Below are positions 42,302-52,259 of a stretch of 64,000 bases of DNA, in pieces. Source of the stretch: SG8-41 sp036555615 (GTDB taxonomy: Bacteria > Pseudomonadota > Gammaproteobacteria > Burkholderiales > SG8-41); contig DATBKZ010000059.1 in the NCBI GenBank assembly GCA_036555615.1, positions 1 to 64,000 of the forward strand, read 5' to 3'. The number at the start of each line of letters is the position of its first letter. Position 1 is the first letter of the stretch. The notes below the pieces were generated by a model. The model worked only from the letters and a program-made list of their open reading frames with translations, was not told where the DNA came from and did no database searches. Position numbers and translations under genes: made by a program.

Positions 42302-45300
42302 GTGCGCCAACCAGGAATGCCGCCCGCGCAGGGGCTGTACGATTTCCGCCACGAGCACGACGCGTGCGGCGTGGGCTTTGTCGCGCACATCAAGGGCAAG
42401 AAGAGCCACGCCATCGTCGAGCAAGGCCTTACGGTGCTGAAGAACCTCACCCACCGCGGTGCGGTGGGCTGGGATCCAAAGCTCTCCGATGGCGCGGGTT
42501 GCCTGATTCAGATTCCCGACCGGTTTTTCCGCGAGGAGATGGCAAAGCGCGGCGTGAAGCTGCCGCCCGTCGGCCACTATGGCGTCGGAATGGTCTTCCT
42601 GCCGCGGGATCCGGCCTCGCGACTTGCGTGCGAATACGAAATCGAGCGCGCGATCAAGGACGAAGGCCAGGTGCTGCTCGGCTGGCGCGACGTGCCGGTC
42701 GACAATACTGACCTCGCCGAGCCGGCGAAGCGCATAGAGCCCGTGATCCGCCAGGTATTCGTCGGTCGCGGCAAAGGGATTACTGTCACCGACGCGCTCG
42801 AGAGAAAGCTCTACATCATCCGCAAGAGCGCGGGACACGCAATCCAGGCGCTGAAGCTCAAGCACGGCAAGGAGTTCTATGTGCCCACGCTCTCGGCGCG
42901 GACCATCTGCTACAAGGGGATGCTCCTCGCCTATCAGGTCGGCGAATACTACCTCGACCTGAAGGATGCGCGCGTCGAATCGGCGCTCGCCCTCGTGCAC
43001 CAGCGCTTCTCGACGAACACCTTCCCGAGCTGGGACCTGGCGCACCCCTTTCGCATGATCTGCCACAACGGCGAGATCAACACGCTGCGCGGCAACATCA
43101 ACTGGATCCGCGCGCGGCAGGGCGCGATCTCCTCGCCCATGCTGGGGCGCGACCTCGACAAGATCTGGCCACTGATCTACGACGGACAGTCCGATTCGGC
43201 CTCGTTCGACAACGCGCTGGAGCTGCTGGTGATGGGCGGCTACTCGATCGCGCACGCGATGATGATGATGATCCCCGAGGCCTGGGAGAACCACACCCTC
43301 ATGGATCCCGCCCGGCGCGCGTTCTACGAATACCACGCGGCGATGATGGAGCCGTGGGACGGGCCGGCCTCGATCGCTTTCACCGATGGCCTGAGGATCG
43401 GCGCAACCCTCGACCGCAACGGCCTGCGCCCTTCCCGCTACATCGTGACTTCTGATGACCTCGTCATCATGGGCTCGGAATGCGGCTGCCTGCCGGTGCC
43501 CGAGGAGAGAATCGTCAAGAAGTGGCGCCTGCAGCCCGGCAAGATGTTCCTAGTGGACCTCGAGAAGGGCCGCATCATCGACGACAAGGAGCTGAAGGAC
43601 AGCCTCGCCTCGGCCAAGCCCTACGCGGAATGGATCGAGCGCATCCGCGTCAAGCTCGACGATGTCGAGAGCGAAAAGACGCCCCCCCTGAAGTCGCAGG
43701 TACCGCTGCTCGACCGGCAGCAGGCGTTCGGCTACACGCAGGAGGACATGAAGTTCCAGCTCGCGCCGATGGCGACGAACGGCGAGGAGCCGGTCGGCTC
43801 GATGGGCAACGACGCGGCCCTTGCGGTCTTATCCAATAAAAACAAAACGTTATATCACTATTTCCAACAGCTGTTCGCGCAGGTCACGAACCCGGCGATT
43901 GATCCAATCCGCGAGGAGCTGGTGACCTCGCTCGTCTCGTTCATCGGGCCGAAGCCCAATCTTCTCGGCATCGATGAGATGAACCCGCCGCTGCGGCTGG
44001 AGATCAGCCAGCCGGTTCTCGACTTCTTCGAGATGGAGAAGATCCGGCACATCGACCGCTACACCGACGGCAAATTCAAGTCGATCGAAATCGACACCAC
44101 CTATCCCCTCGCCTGGGGCAAGGAGGCGATCGAGGCACGCCTCGCTTCGCTGTGCGCGCAGGCCGAAGATGCCGTGCGGGCGGGATCCTCGGTGCTCATC
44201 ATCTCGGATCGCGCGGTCGCACGCGATCTCGTCGCGATCCCGGCGCTGCTCGCTCTGTCCGCCATCCACCAGCACCTGGTCAACAAGGGGCTGCGCACCA
44301 GCACGGGGCTTGTGGTCGAAACCGGCTCGGCGCGCGAGGTGCATCACTTTGCGCTGCTCGGGGGCTATGGAGCCGAGGCGGTGCATCCGTACCTCGCCCT
44401 CGAAACGCTGCTCGATGCCGCCGGACGCGGGGAATTCGGGGCCGGGGTGGACGGCCGGAAGGCCATCAAGAACTACGTCAAGGCCATCGGCAAGGGTTTG
44501 AAGAAGGTGATGTCCAAGATGGGCATCTCGACTTACATGTCCTACACCGGCGCGCAGATATGCGAAGCGGTAGGCCTCGCACGCTCGCTGGTGGAGAAGT
44601 ATTTCACCGGCACGACCTCGTCGGTCGGGGGCATCGACGTGTTCGATGTCGCCCAGGAGACGATCCGCATGCATCAGGCCGCGTTCAACGAGGACGACCC
44701 AGTGCTGCGCGGCGCGCTCGATGCGGGCGGCGAGTACGCCTGGCGCGTGCGCGGCGAGGAGCACATGTGGACGCCCGATGCGATCGCGAAGCTGCAGCAC
44801 GCCGCGCGCGGCAATTCTTTCCAGAGCTACCAGGAATACGCGGCGTTGATCAACGACCAATCGAAGCGCCATCTCACGTTCCGGGGGCTCTTCGAGTTCC
44901 GGTTCGACCGCTGCACGCCGGTGCCGATCGAGGAAGTCGAGCCCGCCGCCGAGATCGTCAAGCGCTTCTCGACGGGCGCGATGTCGCTGGGCTCCATTTC
45001 GACGGAAGCGCATTCCGTCCTCGCGATCGCGATGAACCGCATCGGCGGAAGATCGAACACGGGCGAGGGCGGCGAGGACCGCAAGCGCTACGCGCCGGTC
45101 AAGGCAGGCGAGACGCTGCTCTCCCGCCTGGGTCGCGAGCGCGTGGAGGTCGACATCCCCCTCCAGGAGGGCGACTCGCTGAAATCCAAGATCAAGCAGG
45201 TCGCCTCCGGCCGCTTCGGCGTCACGGCCGAGTACCTCGCGTCCTCCGAGATGATGCAGATCAAGATCGCTCAGGGCGCAAAGCCGGGAGAAGGCGGGCA

Positions 45301-46963
45301 GCTGCCCGGGCGCAAGGTGTCAGAGTACATCGCGGAGATCCGCTATGCGACCCCCGGGGTCGAGCTCATTTCCCCGCCGCCGCACCACGACATCTACTCG
45401 ATCGAGGACATCGCGCAGCTGATCCACGATCTCAAGAACGCCAACCCTACGGCCGCGGTGAGCGTCAAGCTCGTCTCAGAGGTCGGCGTCGGCACGGTCG
45501 CCGCGGGCGTCTCCAAGGCCAAATCAGACCATGTCACGATCTCGGGCCACGACGGCGGCACCGGCGCCTCCCCGTGGTCCTCGATCATGCACGCCGGCAC
45601 GCCATGGGAGCTCGGCCTCGCGGAGACACAGCAGACGCTGGTATTGAACCGCCTGCGCGGCCGGATCGCGGTCCAGGTGGACGGGCAGATGAAGACCGGC
45701 CGCGACGTGGTGATCGGCGCGCTCCTCGGGGCGGATGAGTTCGGCTTCTCGACCGCGCCGCTCGTCGTCGAAGGCTGCATCATGATGCGCAAGTGCCACT
45801 TGAACACCTGCCCCGTGGGCGTGGCGACCCAGGATCCCGTGCTGCGCAGGAAATTCGAAGGCCGGCCCGAGCACCTCGTCAATTATTTCTTCTTCGTCGC
45901 CGAGGAAGCGCGGGAACTCATGGCGATGCTGGGCATTCGCAGGTTCAACGACCTCATCGGGCGCGCCGATCTTCTCGACACCAGGAAAGGCATCGAGCAC
46001 TGGAAGGCGAAGGGCCTCGACTTCGCGAAGATCTTCGCCATGCCGCAGATGCCTGCCCATGTCGCGCGCTGGAACAGCGAGAAGCAGGACCACGGGCTCG
46101 AGAAGGCGCTCGACAACCGCCTGATCGAGCTCGCGCGCCCGGCGCTCGAGCGCGGCGAAAGAGTGACCATCGAGACGCCGATCCGCAACATCAACCGCAC
46201 GGTCGGCACCATGCTGTCGTGGCAAATCGCTCGGCGCTACGGGCACGAGGGCCTGCCGGATGACTCGATCCACATCCGTCTAGCCGGCTCCGCCGGCCAG
46301 AGCTTCGGCGCGTTTCTCGCGCGGGGTGTCACGCTCGATCTGATCGGGGACACCAACGATTATTGCGGCAAGGGGCTCTCGGGAGGGCGCATCACGGTGC
46401 AGCCCTCCCCCAAGTTCCGGGGCGAGCCCACCGAGAACATCATCACCGGCAACGTCGTGCTCTACGGCGCGATCTGCGGCGAGGCATACTTCCGGGGCGT
46501 TGCTGGCGAGCGCTTCGCGGTCAGGAACTCGGGCGCCCAGGCGGTCGTCGAGGGTGTGGGCGACCACTGCTGCGAGTACATGACCGGGGGCACGGTGGTC
46601 GTCCTGGGGACGACCGGTCGCAACTTCGCCGCCGGCATGTCGGGCGGCATTGCCTACGTGCTCGATGGCGACGGCGAGTTCGTTCGGCGCTGCAATACCT
46701 CGATGGTGACGCTGGAGCCCCTCCTGACTGAAGCCGAGCAGGAAGCAAAACTGTCGCGCGACCTGTGGCACCTCGGCATGGCCGATGAGACGATCGTGAG
46801 GCGGCTGATCGAGAACCAAGCGAGATATACGGGCAGTGCGCAGGCAAAGCGCGCGCTCGAGCGCTGGCACGAATTCCGGCCGAAGTTCGTCAAGGTGTTC
46901 CCGAACGAGTACCGGCGCGCGCTCGGCGAGCTCGCCGCCAAAGGACGCAAGATCGCCGCCTGA
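42302..46963 (+). CDS. gltB: Glutamate synthase (NADPH) large subunit GltB
   Basis: 1553-residue alpha subunit of GOGAT, which makes two glutamates from glutamine and 2-oxoglutarate. The N-terminal class II amidotransferase has its nucleophile Cys in HEHDACGVGFVAHIKG, exposed after removal of a short propeptide. Central and FMN domains follow (GGEDRKRYAPVKAG, KPGEGGQLPGRKVSEYIAEI, VTISGHDGGTGASPWSSIMH) with the 3Fe-4S cysteines in CIMMRKCHLNTCPVGVATQD, and a C-terminal GXGXG helix domain. The first codon is GTG 42302; ATG 42317 is an alternative. Paired with gltD. Confidence 0.96.
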   Translation: MRQPGMPPAQGLYDFRHEHDACGVGFVAHIKGKKSHAIVEQGLTVLKNLTHRGAVGWDPKLSDGAGCLIQIPDRFFREEMAKRGVKLPPVGHYGVGMVFLPRDPASRLACEYEIERAIKDEGQVLLGWRDVPVDNTDLAEPAKRIEPVIRQVFVGRGKGITVTDALERKLYIIRKSAGHAIQALKLKHGKEFYVPTLSARTICYKGMLLAYQVGEYYLDLKDARVESALALVHQRFSTNTFPSWDLAHPFRMICHNGEINTLRGNINWIRARQGAISSPMLGRDLDKIWPLIYDGQSDSASFDNALELLVMGGYSIAHAMMMMIPEAWENHTLMDPARRAFYEYHAAMMEPWDGPASIAFTDGLRIGATLDRNGLRPSRYIVTSDDLVIMGSECGCLPVPEERIVKKWRLQPGKMFLVDLEKGRIIDDKELKDSLASAKPYAEWIERIRVKLDDVESEKTPPLKSQVPLLDRQQAFGYTQEDMKFQLAPMATNGEEPVGSMGNDAALAVLSNKNKTLYHYFQQLFAQVTNPAIDPIREELVTSLVSFIGPKPNLLGIDEMNPPLRLEISQPVLDFFEMEKIRHIDRYTDGKFKSIEIDTTYPLAWGKEAIEARLASLCAQAEDAVRAGSSVLIISDRAVARDLVAIPALLALSAIHQHLVNKGLRTSTGLVVETGSAREVHHFALLGGYGAEAVHPYLALETLLDAAGRGEFGAGVDGRKAIKNYVKAIGKGLKKVMSKMGISTYMSYTGAQICEAVGLARSLVEKYFTGTTSSVGGIDVFDVAQETIRMHQAAFNEDDPVLRGALDAGGEYAWRVRGEEHMWTPDAIAKLQHAARGNSFQSYQEYAALINDQSKRHLTFRGLFEFRFDRCTPVPIEEVEPAAEIVKRFSTGAMSLGSISTEAHSVLAIAMNRIGGRSNTGEGGEDRKRYAPVKAGETLLSRLGRERVEVDIPLQEGDSLKSKIKQVASGRFGVTAEYLASSEMMQIKIAQGAKPGEGGQLPGRKVSEYIAEIRYATPGVELISPPPHHDIYSIEDIAQLIHDLKNANPTAAVSVKLVSEVGVGTVAAGVSKAKSDHVTISGHDGGTGASPWSSIMHAGTPWELGLAETQQTLVLNRLRGRIAVQVDGQMKTGRDVVIGALLGADEFGFSTAPLVVEGCIMMRKCHLNTCPVGVATQDPVLRRKFEGRPEHLVNYFFFVAEEARELMAMLGIRRFNDLIGRADLLDTRKGIEHWKAKGLDFAKIFAMPQMPAHVARWNSEKQDHGLEKALDNRLIELARPALERGERVTIETPIRNINRTVGTMLSWQIARRYGHEGLPDDSIHIRLAGSAGQSFGAFLARGVTLDLIGDTNDYCGKGLSGGRITVQPSPKFRGEPTENIITGNVVLYGAICGEAYFRGVAGERFAVRNSGAQAVVEGVGDHCCEYMTGGTVVVLGTTGRNFAAGMSGGIAYVLDGDGEFVRRCNTSMVTLEPLLTEAEQEAKLSRDLWHLGMADETIVRRLIENQARYTGSAQAKRALERWHEFRPKFVKVFPNEYRRALGELAAKGRKIAA

Positions 46964-46975
46964 ACGGTGCCAGGG

Positions 46976-46996
46976 GGCGCGGACTCGTTCCGCGCC
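46976..46996 (+). other. Intercistronic stem-loop between gltB and gltD
   Basis: Seven-bp GC-only stem GGCGCGG/CCGCGCC with a 7-base loop, 12 bases after the gltB stop. No T run. Such hairpins may stabilise the upstream message or adjust the subunit ratio; this is inference only. Confidence 0.35.
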
Positions 46997-47060
46997 GGCG
47001 GCGCAGCCTTCCCGCGCCCCACCCCGGACGGTCTGACGGCGCCGGAAGTGAGCACTCACC

Positions 47061-48524
47061 ATGGGCAAAATCACGGGATTTCTCGAGCACGACCGCGTCG
47101 AAGAGGCGTACGAGCCAAAAGAGGCGCGCAAGAAGCACTACCGCGAGTTCATAGCCCATCTGACGGACGAAGCAGCGGGCACCCAAGGCGCCCGCTGCAT
47201 GGATTGCGGCATACCGTTCTGCATGAGCGGCTGCCCGATCAACAACCTCATTCCCGACTGGAATGATCTCGTATACCGCCAGGACTGGCAGGCCGCGATC
47301 GAGTCGCTGCACTCGACCAATAACTTCCCGGAGTTCACGGGACGGGTGTGCCCCGCGCCATGCGAGGAGGCGTGCGTGCTGCGCATCAACGAAGATCCGG
47401 TCGGCATCAAGTCGATCGAGCACGCGATCATCGACAAGGCGTGGGAGTCGGGGTGGGTCGAGCCGCAGCTGCCCGCTCACAAGAGCAGCAAGCGGGTTGC
47501 AATCGTCGGCTCCGGGCCCGCCGGGCTCGCCTGCGCGCAGCAGCTCGCGCGCGCCGGGCACGAAGTGGTCGTGTTCGAGAAAACCGATCGTATCGGCGGG
47601 CTCCTGCGTTACGGCATCCCGGATTTCAAGCTCGAGAAATGGCAAATCGACCGGCGCATGGAGCAAATGGCGGCCGAGGGCGTCTCCTTTCGTACCGGTG
47701 TTTGCGTCGGCAGCGAGCGCCCGGGCAAGGGGATTCCCGACTGGTCAAAGGAGCTGATCGCGCCCGAGCGGCTCCTCGCCGAATTCGATGCCGTGGTGCT
47801 CGCGGGTGGCGCCGAGCAGCCGCGCGATCTACCGATACCGGGGCGCGAGCTTGACGGCGTGCACTTCGCGATGGAATTCCTGCCGCTGCAGAACAAGCGC
47901 GTGGCGGGCGACGCGGGCGTGCCCGACCTGTGGGCGACGGACAAGCACGTCGTCATCATCGGCGGCGGTGACACCGGTTCCGACTGCGTCGGGACCTCCA
48001 ACCGCCACGGCGCCCGCTCGGTCACGCAATTCGAGCTGCTGCCCATGCCCCCCGACGTGGAGCACAACCCCGTTTGGCCGTACTGGCCGACGCGGCTGCG
48101 CACCTCCTCCTCCCACGAGGAGGGCGTGCATCGCGACTGGTCGGTCGCCACTAAGTCGTTCATCGGGGAGGGCGGCAAGGTCAAGGGGCTCAGCGCCGTG
48201 CGCCTGGCGTGGCAGGACGGGCGGATGAGCGAAGTGCCCGGCTCCGAGTTCACGTTACCCGCCGATCTCGTGCTGCTGGCGACGGGGTTTGTCTCTCCGG
48301 TCCAGTCCGTGCTCGACAGCTTCGGGGTGGCGAAGGATGCTCGCGGGAACGCCCGGGCCGCCACCGACGGTCCCGGTTGCTACGCGACGTCCGTGCCCAA
48401 GATCTTTGCCGCGGGCGACATGCGGCGCGGGCAATCGCTCGTCGTATGGGCAATACGCGAGGGGCGGCAGTGCGCGCGCGCGGTGGATGAATTCCTGATG
48501 GGGTCCTCGGCGTTGCCACGGTAG
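47061..48524 (+). CDS. gltD: Glutamate synthase small subunit GltD
   Basis: 487-residue beta subunit that passes electrons from NADPH to GltB. N-terminal cysteine clusters CMDCGIPFCMSGCPINNLIP and GRVCPAPCEEACVL bind [4Fe-4S]; the FAD motif is VAIVGSGPAGLACAQQLARA with EKTDRIGGLLRYGIPDFKLE; the NADPH motif is VVIIGGGDTGSDCVGTSNRH; the C-terminal FAD segment is KIFAAGDMRRGQSLVVWAI. 97 bases downstream of gltB. Confidence 0.97.
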   Translation: MGKITGFLEHDRVEEAYEPKEARKKHYREFIAHLTDEAAGTQGARCMDCGIPFCMSGCPINNLIPDWNDLVYRQDWQAAIESLHSTNNFPEFTGRVCPAPCEEACVLRINEDPVGIKSIEHAIIDKAWESGWVEPQLPAHKSSKRVAIVGSGPAGLACAQQLARAGHEVVVFEKTDRIGGLLRYGIPDFKLEKWQIDRRMEQMAAEGVSFRTGVCVGSERPGKGIPDWSKELIAPERLLAEFDAVVLAGGAEQPRDLPIPGRELDGVHFAMEFLPLQNKRVAGDAGVPDLWATDKHVVIIGGGDTGSDCVGTSNRHGARSVTQFELLPMPPDVEHNPVWPYWPTRLRTSSSHEEGVHRDWSVATKSFIGEGGKVKGLSAVRLAWQDGRMSEVPGSEFTLPADLVLLATGFVSPVQSVLDSFGVAKDARGNARAATDGPGCYATSVPKIFAAGDMRRGQSLVVWAIREGRQCARAVDEFLMGSSALPR

Positions 48525-48567
48525 GGCGGCAACGCCGGACCCCGGGCCAAATGGGAGCAGGGGGGCT

Positions 48568-49701
48568 ATGGCCTCCCGCACCCCCGAACGGCGCCTCGAA
48601 GCCAATATGGGTGGGTTGAGCCCAAATTCTGCAATCCCAGTGCCAACACTCAAGAACGACACACTGCTCCGCGCGCTGCTCCGGCAGCCCACGCCGTACA
48701 CGCCGGTCTGGCTCATGCGCCAGGCCGGCCGCTACCTTCCCGAATACAACGCCACGCGCAGCCGAGCCGGCAGCTTTCTCGCGCTCGCCAAATCCCCCGA
48801 CCTCGCGACCGAAGTGACGCTGCAGCCGCTCGCGCGGTTCCGGCTCGATGCCGCGATCATTTTTTCCGACATCCTCACGCTGCCCGACGCCATGGGGCTG
48901 GGATTGGGTTTCGCCGAGGGCGAGGGGCCGCGCTTCGAGCGGCCCCTGCGCGAGGAGCACGAGATCAGAAAGCTCGCCGCGCCCGATCCGCAGGAGCGCC
49001 TGGGTTACGTGCTGGACGCCTTGCGGCAGGTGCGATCCGCGCTCGCTGGTAGCGTGCCGCTCATCGGATTTTGTGGCAGCCCCTTCACGCTCGCCTCCTA
49101 CATGGTGGAAGGGGGCGCCAGCGCAGACTTCCGCGCGGTAAAGACGATGCTCTATGCCCGCCCGGACCTCCTGCATCATATCCTGGACGTGAACAGCCGC
49201 GCGGTCACCGCCTTCCTCAATGCGCAGATCGAAGCCGGGGCCCAGGTGGTGATGATTTTCGACACCTGGGGCGGGGTGCTCGGAGCGGCAGAGTACCTGG
49301 ATTTCTCGCTCGCGTACATGCGGCGCGTCCTGGACGGAATCAAGCGCGAGCATGCCGGGACGCGGGTCCCCTGCATCCTCTTTTCCAAAGGCGGCGGGGG
49401 ATGGCTCGAGGCACAGGCTGGCACCGGCTGTGATGCGGTTGGAGTCGACTGGACGGTCGACCTCGCGGCGGCGCGCCGACGCATTGGCCAACGTGTTTCC
49501 CTCCAGGGCAATGTGGATCCCGCGGTCTTGTTGGCCGGCAGACCCGCGATCCGCACAGCCGTTGCCGCTGCGCTGGCTGCCTATGGAAAGGGCCCTGGTC
49601 ATGTGTTCAATCTGGGCCATGGCGTCAGCCAGTTCACCTCGCCCGATAGCGTCGCCGCGCTGGTAGACGTGGTTCATGAGTTGAGTCCGGCGTATCACTG
49701 A
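48568..49701 (+). CDS. hemE: Uroporphyrinogen decarboxylase HemE
   Basis: Up to 377 residues. Cytosolic enzyme decarboxylating uroporphyrinogen III to coproporphyrinogen III. Landmarks: YTPVWLMRQAGRYLPEYNAT, the catalytic Asp segment AAIIFSDILTLPDAMGLG, VPLIGFCGSPFTLASYMVEG, MIFDTWGGVLG and HVFNLGHGVSQFTSPDSV. ATG 48568 has a GGAGCAGGGGGG upstream, but the conserved family N-terminus (LKNDTLLRALLRQ) begins near 48640, where a GTG is also in frame, so the first 24 residues may not be translated. Located between gltD and priA. Confidence 0.95.
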   Translation: MASRTPERRLEANMGGLSPNSAIPVPTLKNDTLLRALLRQPTPYTPVWLMRQAGRYLPEYNATRSRAGSFLALAKSPDLATEVTLQPLARFRLDAAIIFSDILTLPDAMGLGLGFAEGEGPRFERPLREEHEIRKLAAPDPQERLGYVLDALRQVRSALAGSVPLIGFCGSPFTLASYMVEGGASADFRAVKTMLYARPDLLHHILDVNSRAVTAFLNAQIEAGAQVVMIFDTWGGVLGAAEYLDFSLAYMRRVLDGIKREHAGTRVPCILFSKGGGGWLEAQAGTGCDAVGVDWTVDLAAARRRIGQRVSLQGNVDPAVLLAGRPAIRTAVAAALAAYGKGPGHVFNLGHGVSQFTSPDSVAALVDVVHELSPAYH

Positions 49702-50048
49702 AAACCCGCGCCAGTGCTGGCTTTCCCGCCAAGCGGCCCGAGTTATGCACTGCGGAATGGGGTCCAGTTGAAGATATGTCCGCTGCCGGGTTGAATGCAG
49801 CCATGAGCCATAACTCACTAATTTATATAGATTATTCTACTTTACGGGATGGCGCATGACGACTACCGGCAAATCATGCGTGCGAATCGGGGACAGCCGT
49901 AGCTACGTTGTCCCCACGGTTATCCACAGCATGCTGTTGATAACTCGCGCACGTTGTTGCGGATGAGCCGGTTGCCGACTTGTCGCAGATTGTGCACATA
50001 GCGGAAGGCGCACATTCCAGACCGCACATGACGCAGGTTGCCGCCGGC
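49702..50048. other. Intergenic region upstream of priA
   Basis: About 350 bases without a gene. It contains an AT-rich patch (49827-49851) that may carry the priA promoter, and the DnaA-box palindrome at 49919-49944. A short GCCAG/CTGGC hairpin follows hemE at 49710-49721 but lacks a T tract. No confident promoter hexamers. Confidence 0.5.
49919..49944. promoter_or_regulatory. 26-bp palindrome with two inverted DnaA-box-like sites
   Basis: A 26-base palindrome broken by a single mismatched pair. Its left part is TTATCCACA (49920-49928), the exact high-affinity DnaA box; its right part read in reverse is TTATCAACA (49935-49943), one base different. Centre GCATGC. It lies about 85-105 bases upstream of the priA start candidates. 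DnaA control of priA is inference. Confidence 0.6.
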
Positions 50049-52235
50049 ATGAGCATTATTCGGGTCGCGCTCGACGTGCCGGTTCCTAAGTTGTTCGACT
50101 ACCGCGCCGCGGGAGCGACCGCGGCTGACGTGGGACGGCGTGTGCTCGTGCCGTTCAACCGCGCACGCGCAGTCGGGGTGATCGTTGCGATTACCGACGC
50201 AAGCGCAGTGCCCGCGGAACGCCTGAAGGAAGCAGTCCGCGTCCTGCGCGACCTGCCGCCGCTCGCGCCAGAAGATCTGGGCTTGCTGCGGTTCGCCTCC
50301 GACTACTACCACCACCCCCTGGGCGCGGTCGTGCTGGGTGCGCTGCCTACGCGCCTGCGGCGCCCCGCGGATTTCGCAGGGTCCGCCGGCCGTGGACACT
50401 TCCTTCTCACTCCGGCCGGGGCTGCGCTTGGAGATACCGCTTTCCCATCGCGCGCCCACGCCCAGCGCCGCTTGCTGGAGCGGTTGCGCGGCGGGCCGCT
50501 TGGGCAGGCCGAGGCCGGCAGCGCGTTTCGGCAATGCCGCGCCGCGCTCAAGCGATTCCTGGAGCGCGGCTGGGTGCGGCTCGAGCCGGAAGAGCCCCCG
50601 AGCGTGACTGCGCAATTCAAGGCTGCTGCCGCGCCCGAGCTGACTGCCGAGCAAGCGCATGCCGTGTCCGAAATCTGCGCGCGCAGCGGAGAATTCCATC
50701 CCTTTCTTCTGCTCGGGATTACGGGCAGCGGGAAGACCGAAGTCTATCTGCATGCCATCGCCGAGACGCTCGCCGCGGGACGGCAGACGCTAGTACTGGT
50801 CCCAGAAATCGCGCTTACGCCCCAGCTGGAAGCGCTGATACACGACCGCTTTCCGGCTACGCCGGCAGTGAGCCTGCACAGCGGGCTTGCCGAAATGGAG
50901 CGGCTGGAGCACTGGCGCACAGCAACTTCCGGTCGGGCCCGCATCGTGCTCGGCACCCGGCTCGCCGTATTCGCGCCGCTACCGGAGCTGGGTCTCATCA
51001 TTGTGGACGAGGAACAGGACGGCTCGTTCAAGCAAGGAGAGGGATTTCGTTATTCGGCGCGGGACCTCGCTGTGGTGCGGGCGCAGCAGCGGGGAGTGCC
51101 CGTCGTGCTCGGCTCGGCCACGCCCGCCCTTGAAACCTACCATAACGCTGTCACCGGCCGCTACACGCTCCTCACGCTTGCAAAGCGCATCGGAGCCCTG
51201 CCGCCGCGCATCACCTGCATCGACACGCGCGGCGAAAAACTGGCGGACGGGCTCTCAGGGACCTTGATCACGGCGCTGCGCGAAAGCGTCGCGCGCGGCG
51301 AGCAGGCCCTGGTATTCATCAACCGTCGCGGCTACGCTCCGGTGCTGATGTGCCGGTCCTGCGGCTGGATATCCGGCTGCCCGCGCTGTTCCGCGCGGCT
51401 CGTGCTGCATCTGCCGGAACGGCGCGTGCGCTGCCACCACTGCGGCCACGTCACCGGGCCCCCGGCAGCCTGCCCCGACTGCGGCAACCAGGATCTCGCG
51501 CCGGTCGGCCAGGGCACCCAGCGCGTGGAAGAAGCGCTGGTGCGGTTGCTCCCGCAGGCGCGTATCCTGCGCATCGATCGCGACACGACGCGCCGGCGTC
51601 GCGCCTGGCACGCGATGCGCCGGCGCATCCAGGAGCGCGCTGTCGACGTCCTGGTCGGCACCCAGATCCTCGCGAAGGGCCACGATTTTCCGCACTTGAA
51701 CCTGGTGGGCGTTCTGAACGCCGACAGCCAGCTCTACAGCAGTGACTTCCGCGCCGCCGAGCGGCTGTTTGCTTTGCTTACCCAAGTCGCCGGGCGGGCC
51801 GGGCGCGGCGGGACTCAGGGTGAAGTGCTGATTCAAACCGAATTTCCGGATCACGCGCTCTACACGGCGCTGCGCAACCAGGATTACCGTGCCTTCGCGG
51901 ATGCGGCGCTACTTGAACGCCGGCAGGCAGGCTTCCCCCCATTCGTTCACCAGGCATTGCTGCGCGCAGAGGCGCCGCGCATTGCCACGGCGCTCCAGTT
52001 CCTGGCCGGAGCCGCACGCCTCGGCAGGGCGCTCGATCGGCACGTCACCGCCTACGACCCGGTGCCGGCGGCGCTCACGCGGCGGGCGGGGCGCGAGCGC
52101 GCCCAGCTGCTGGTCCAGTCGGCGTCCCGGAGCCGGCTGCACCAGTATCTCAATGCATGGTTCGACGCGCTATCGCGCCTGCGTGCGACGGGGGCGCGCT
52201 GGTCAATCGACGTCGACCCGCTCGACTTCTTATAA
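50049..52235 (+). CDS. priA: Primosomal replication helicase PriA
   Basis: 728-residue superfamily 2 helicase that reloads the replisome at stalled forks. The 3' DNA-binding domain begins IIRVALDVPVPKLFDYRA; Walker A is LLLGITGSGKTEVYLHAIAE, the DEAH-type box VDEEQDGSFKQ, and the two zinc sites are visible as CRSCGWISGCPRC and CHHCGHVTGPPAACPDC; helicase motif VLVGTQILAKGHDFPHL. ATG 50049 matches the conserved start; ATG 50028 and a TTG at 49980 are in frame upstream. Its stop codon lies within a TATAAT likely used by argS. Confidence 0.95.
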   Translation: MSIIRVALDVPVPKLFDYRAAGATAADVGRRVLVPFNRARAVGVIVAITDASAVPAERLKEAVRVLRDLPPLAPEDLGLLRFASDYYHHPLGAVVLGALPTRLRRPADFAGSAGRGHFLLTPAGAALGDTAFPSRAHAQRRLLERLRGGPLGQAEAGSAFRQCRAALKRFLERGWVRLEPEEPPSVTAQFKAAAAPELTAEQAHAVSEICARSGEFHPFLLLGITGSGKTEVYLHAIAETLAAGRQTLVLVPEIALTPQLEALIHDRFPATPAVSLHSGLAEMERLEHWRTATSGRARIVLGTRLAVFAPLPELGLIIVDEEQDGSFKQGEGFRYSARDLAVVRAQQRGVPVVLGSATPALETYHNAVTGRYTLLTLAKRIGALPPRITCIDTRGEKLADGLSGTLITALRESVARGEQALVFINRRGYAPVLMCRSCGWISGCPRCSARLVLHLPERRVRCHHCGHVTGPPAACPDCGNQDLAPVGQGTQRVEEALVRLLPQARILRIDRDTTRRRRAWHAMRRRIQERAVDVLVGTQILAKGHDFPHLNLVGVLNADSQLYSSDFRAAERLFALLTQVAGRAGRGGTQGEVLIQTEFPDHALYTALRNQDYRAFADAALLERRQAGFPPFVHQALLRAEAPRIATALQFLAGAARLGRALDRHVTAYDPVPAALTRRAGRERAQLLVQSASRSRLHQYLNAWFDALSRLRATGARWSIDVDPLDFL

Positions 52236-52236
52236 T
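52207..52236 (+). promoter_or_regulatory. Candidate promoter of argS at the end of priA
   Basis: TCGACG (52207-52212) and a perfect TATAAT (52231-52236) separated by 18 bases; the -10 includes the priA TAA stop. The argS start is 23 bases downstream. Confidence 0.45.
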
Positions 52237-52259
52237 CCGCCTTTTTCTCCGGGTTCCCA

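Noticed and set aside
49919..49944. Palindrome upstream of priA as an intrinsic terminator for hemE
   Set aside because: No T tract on either side and more than 200 bases from the hemE stop; DnaA-box content explains it better.
49919..49944. DnaA boxes as part of a replication origin
   Set aside because: Only two boxes, no AT-rich unwinding array and no dnaA, dnaN or gidA nearby.
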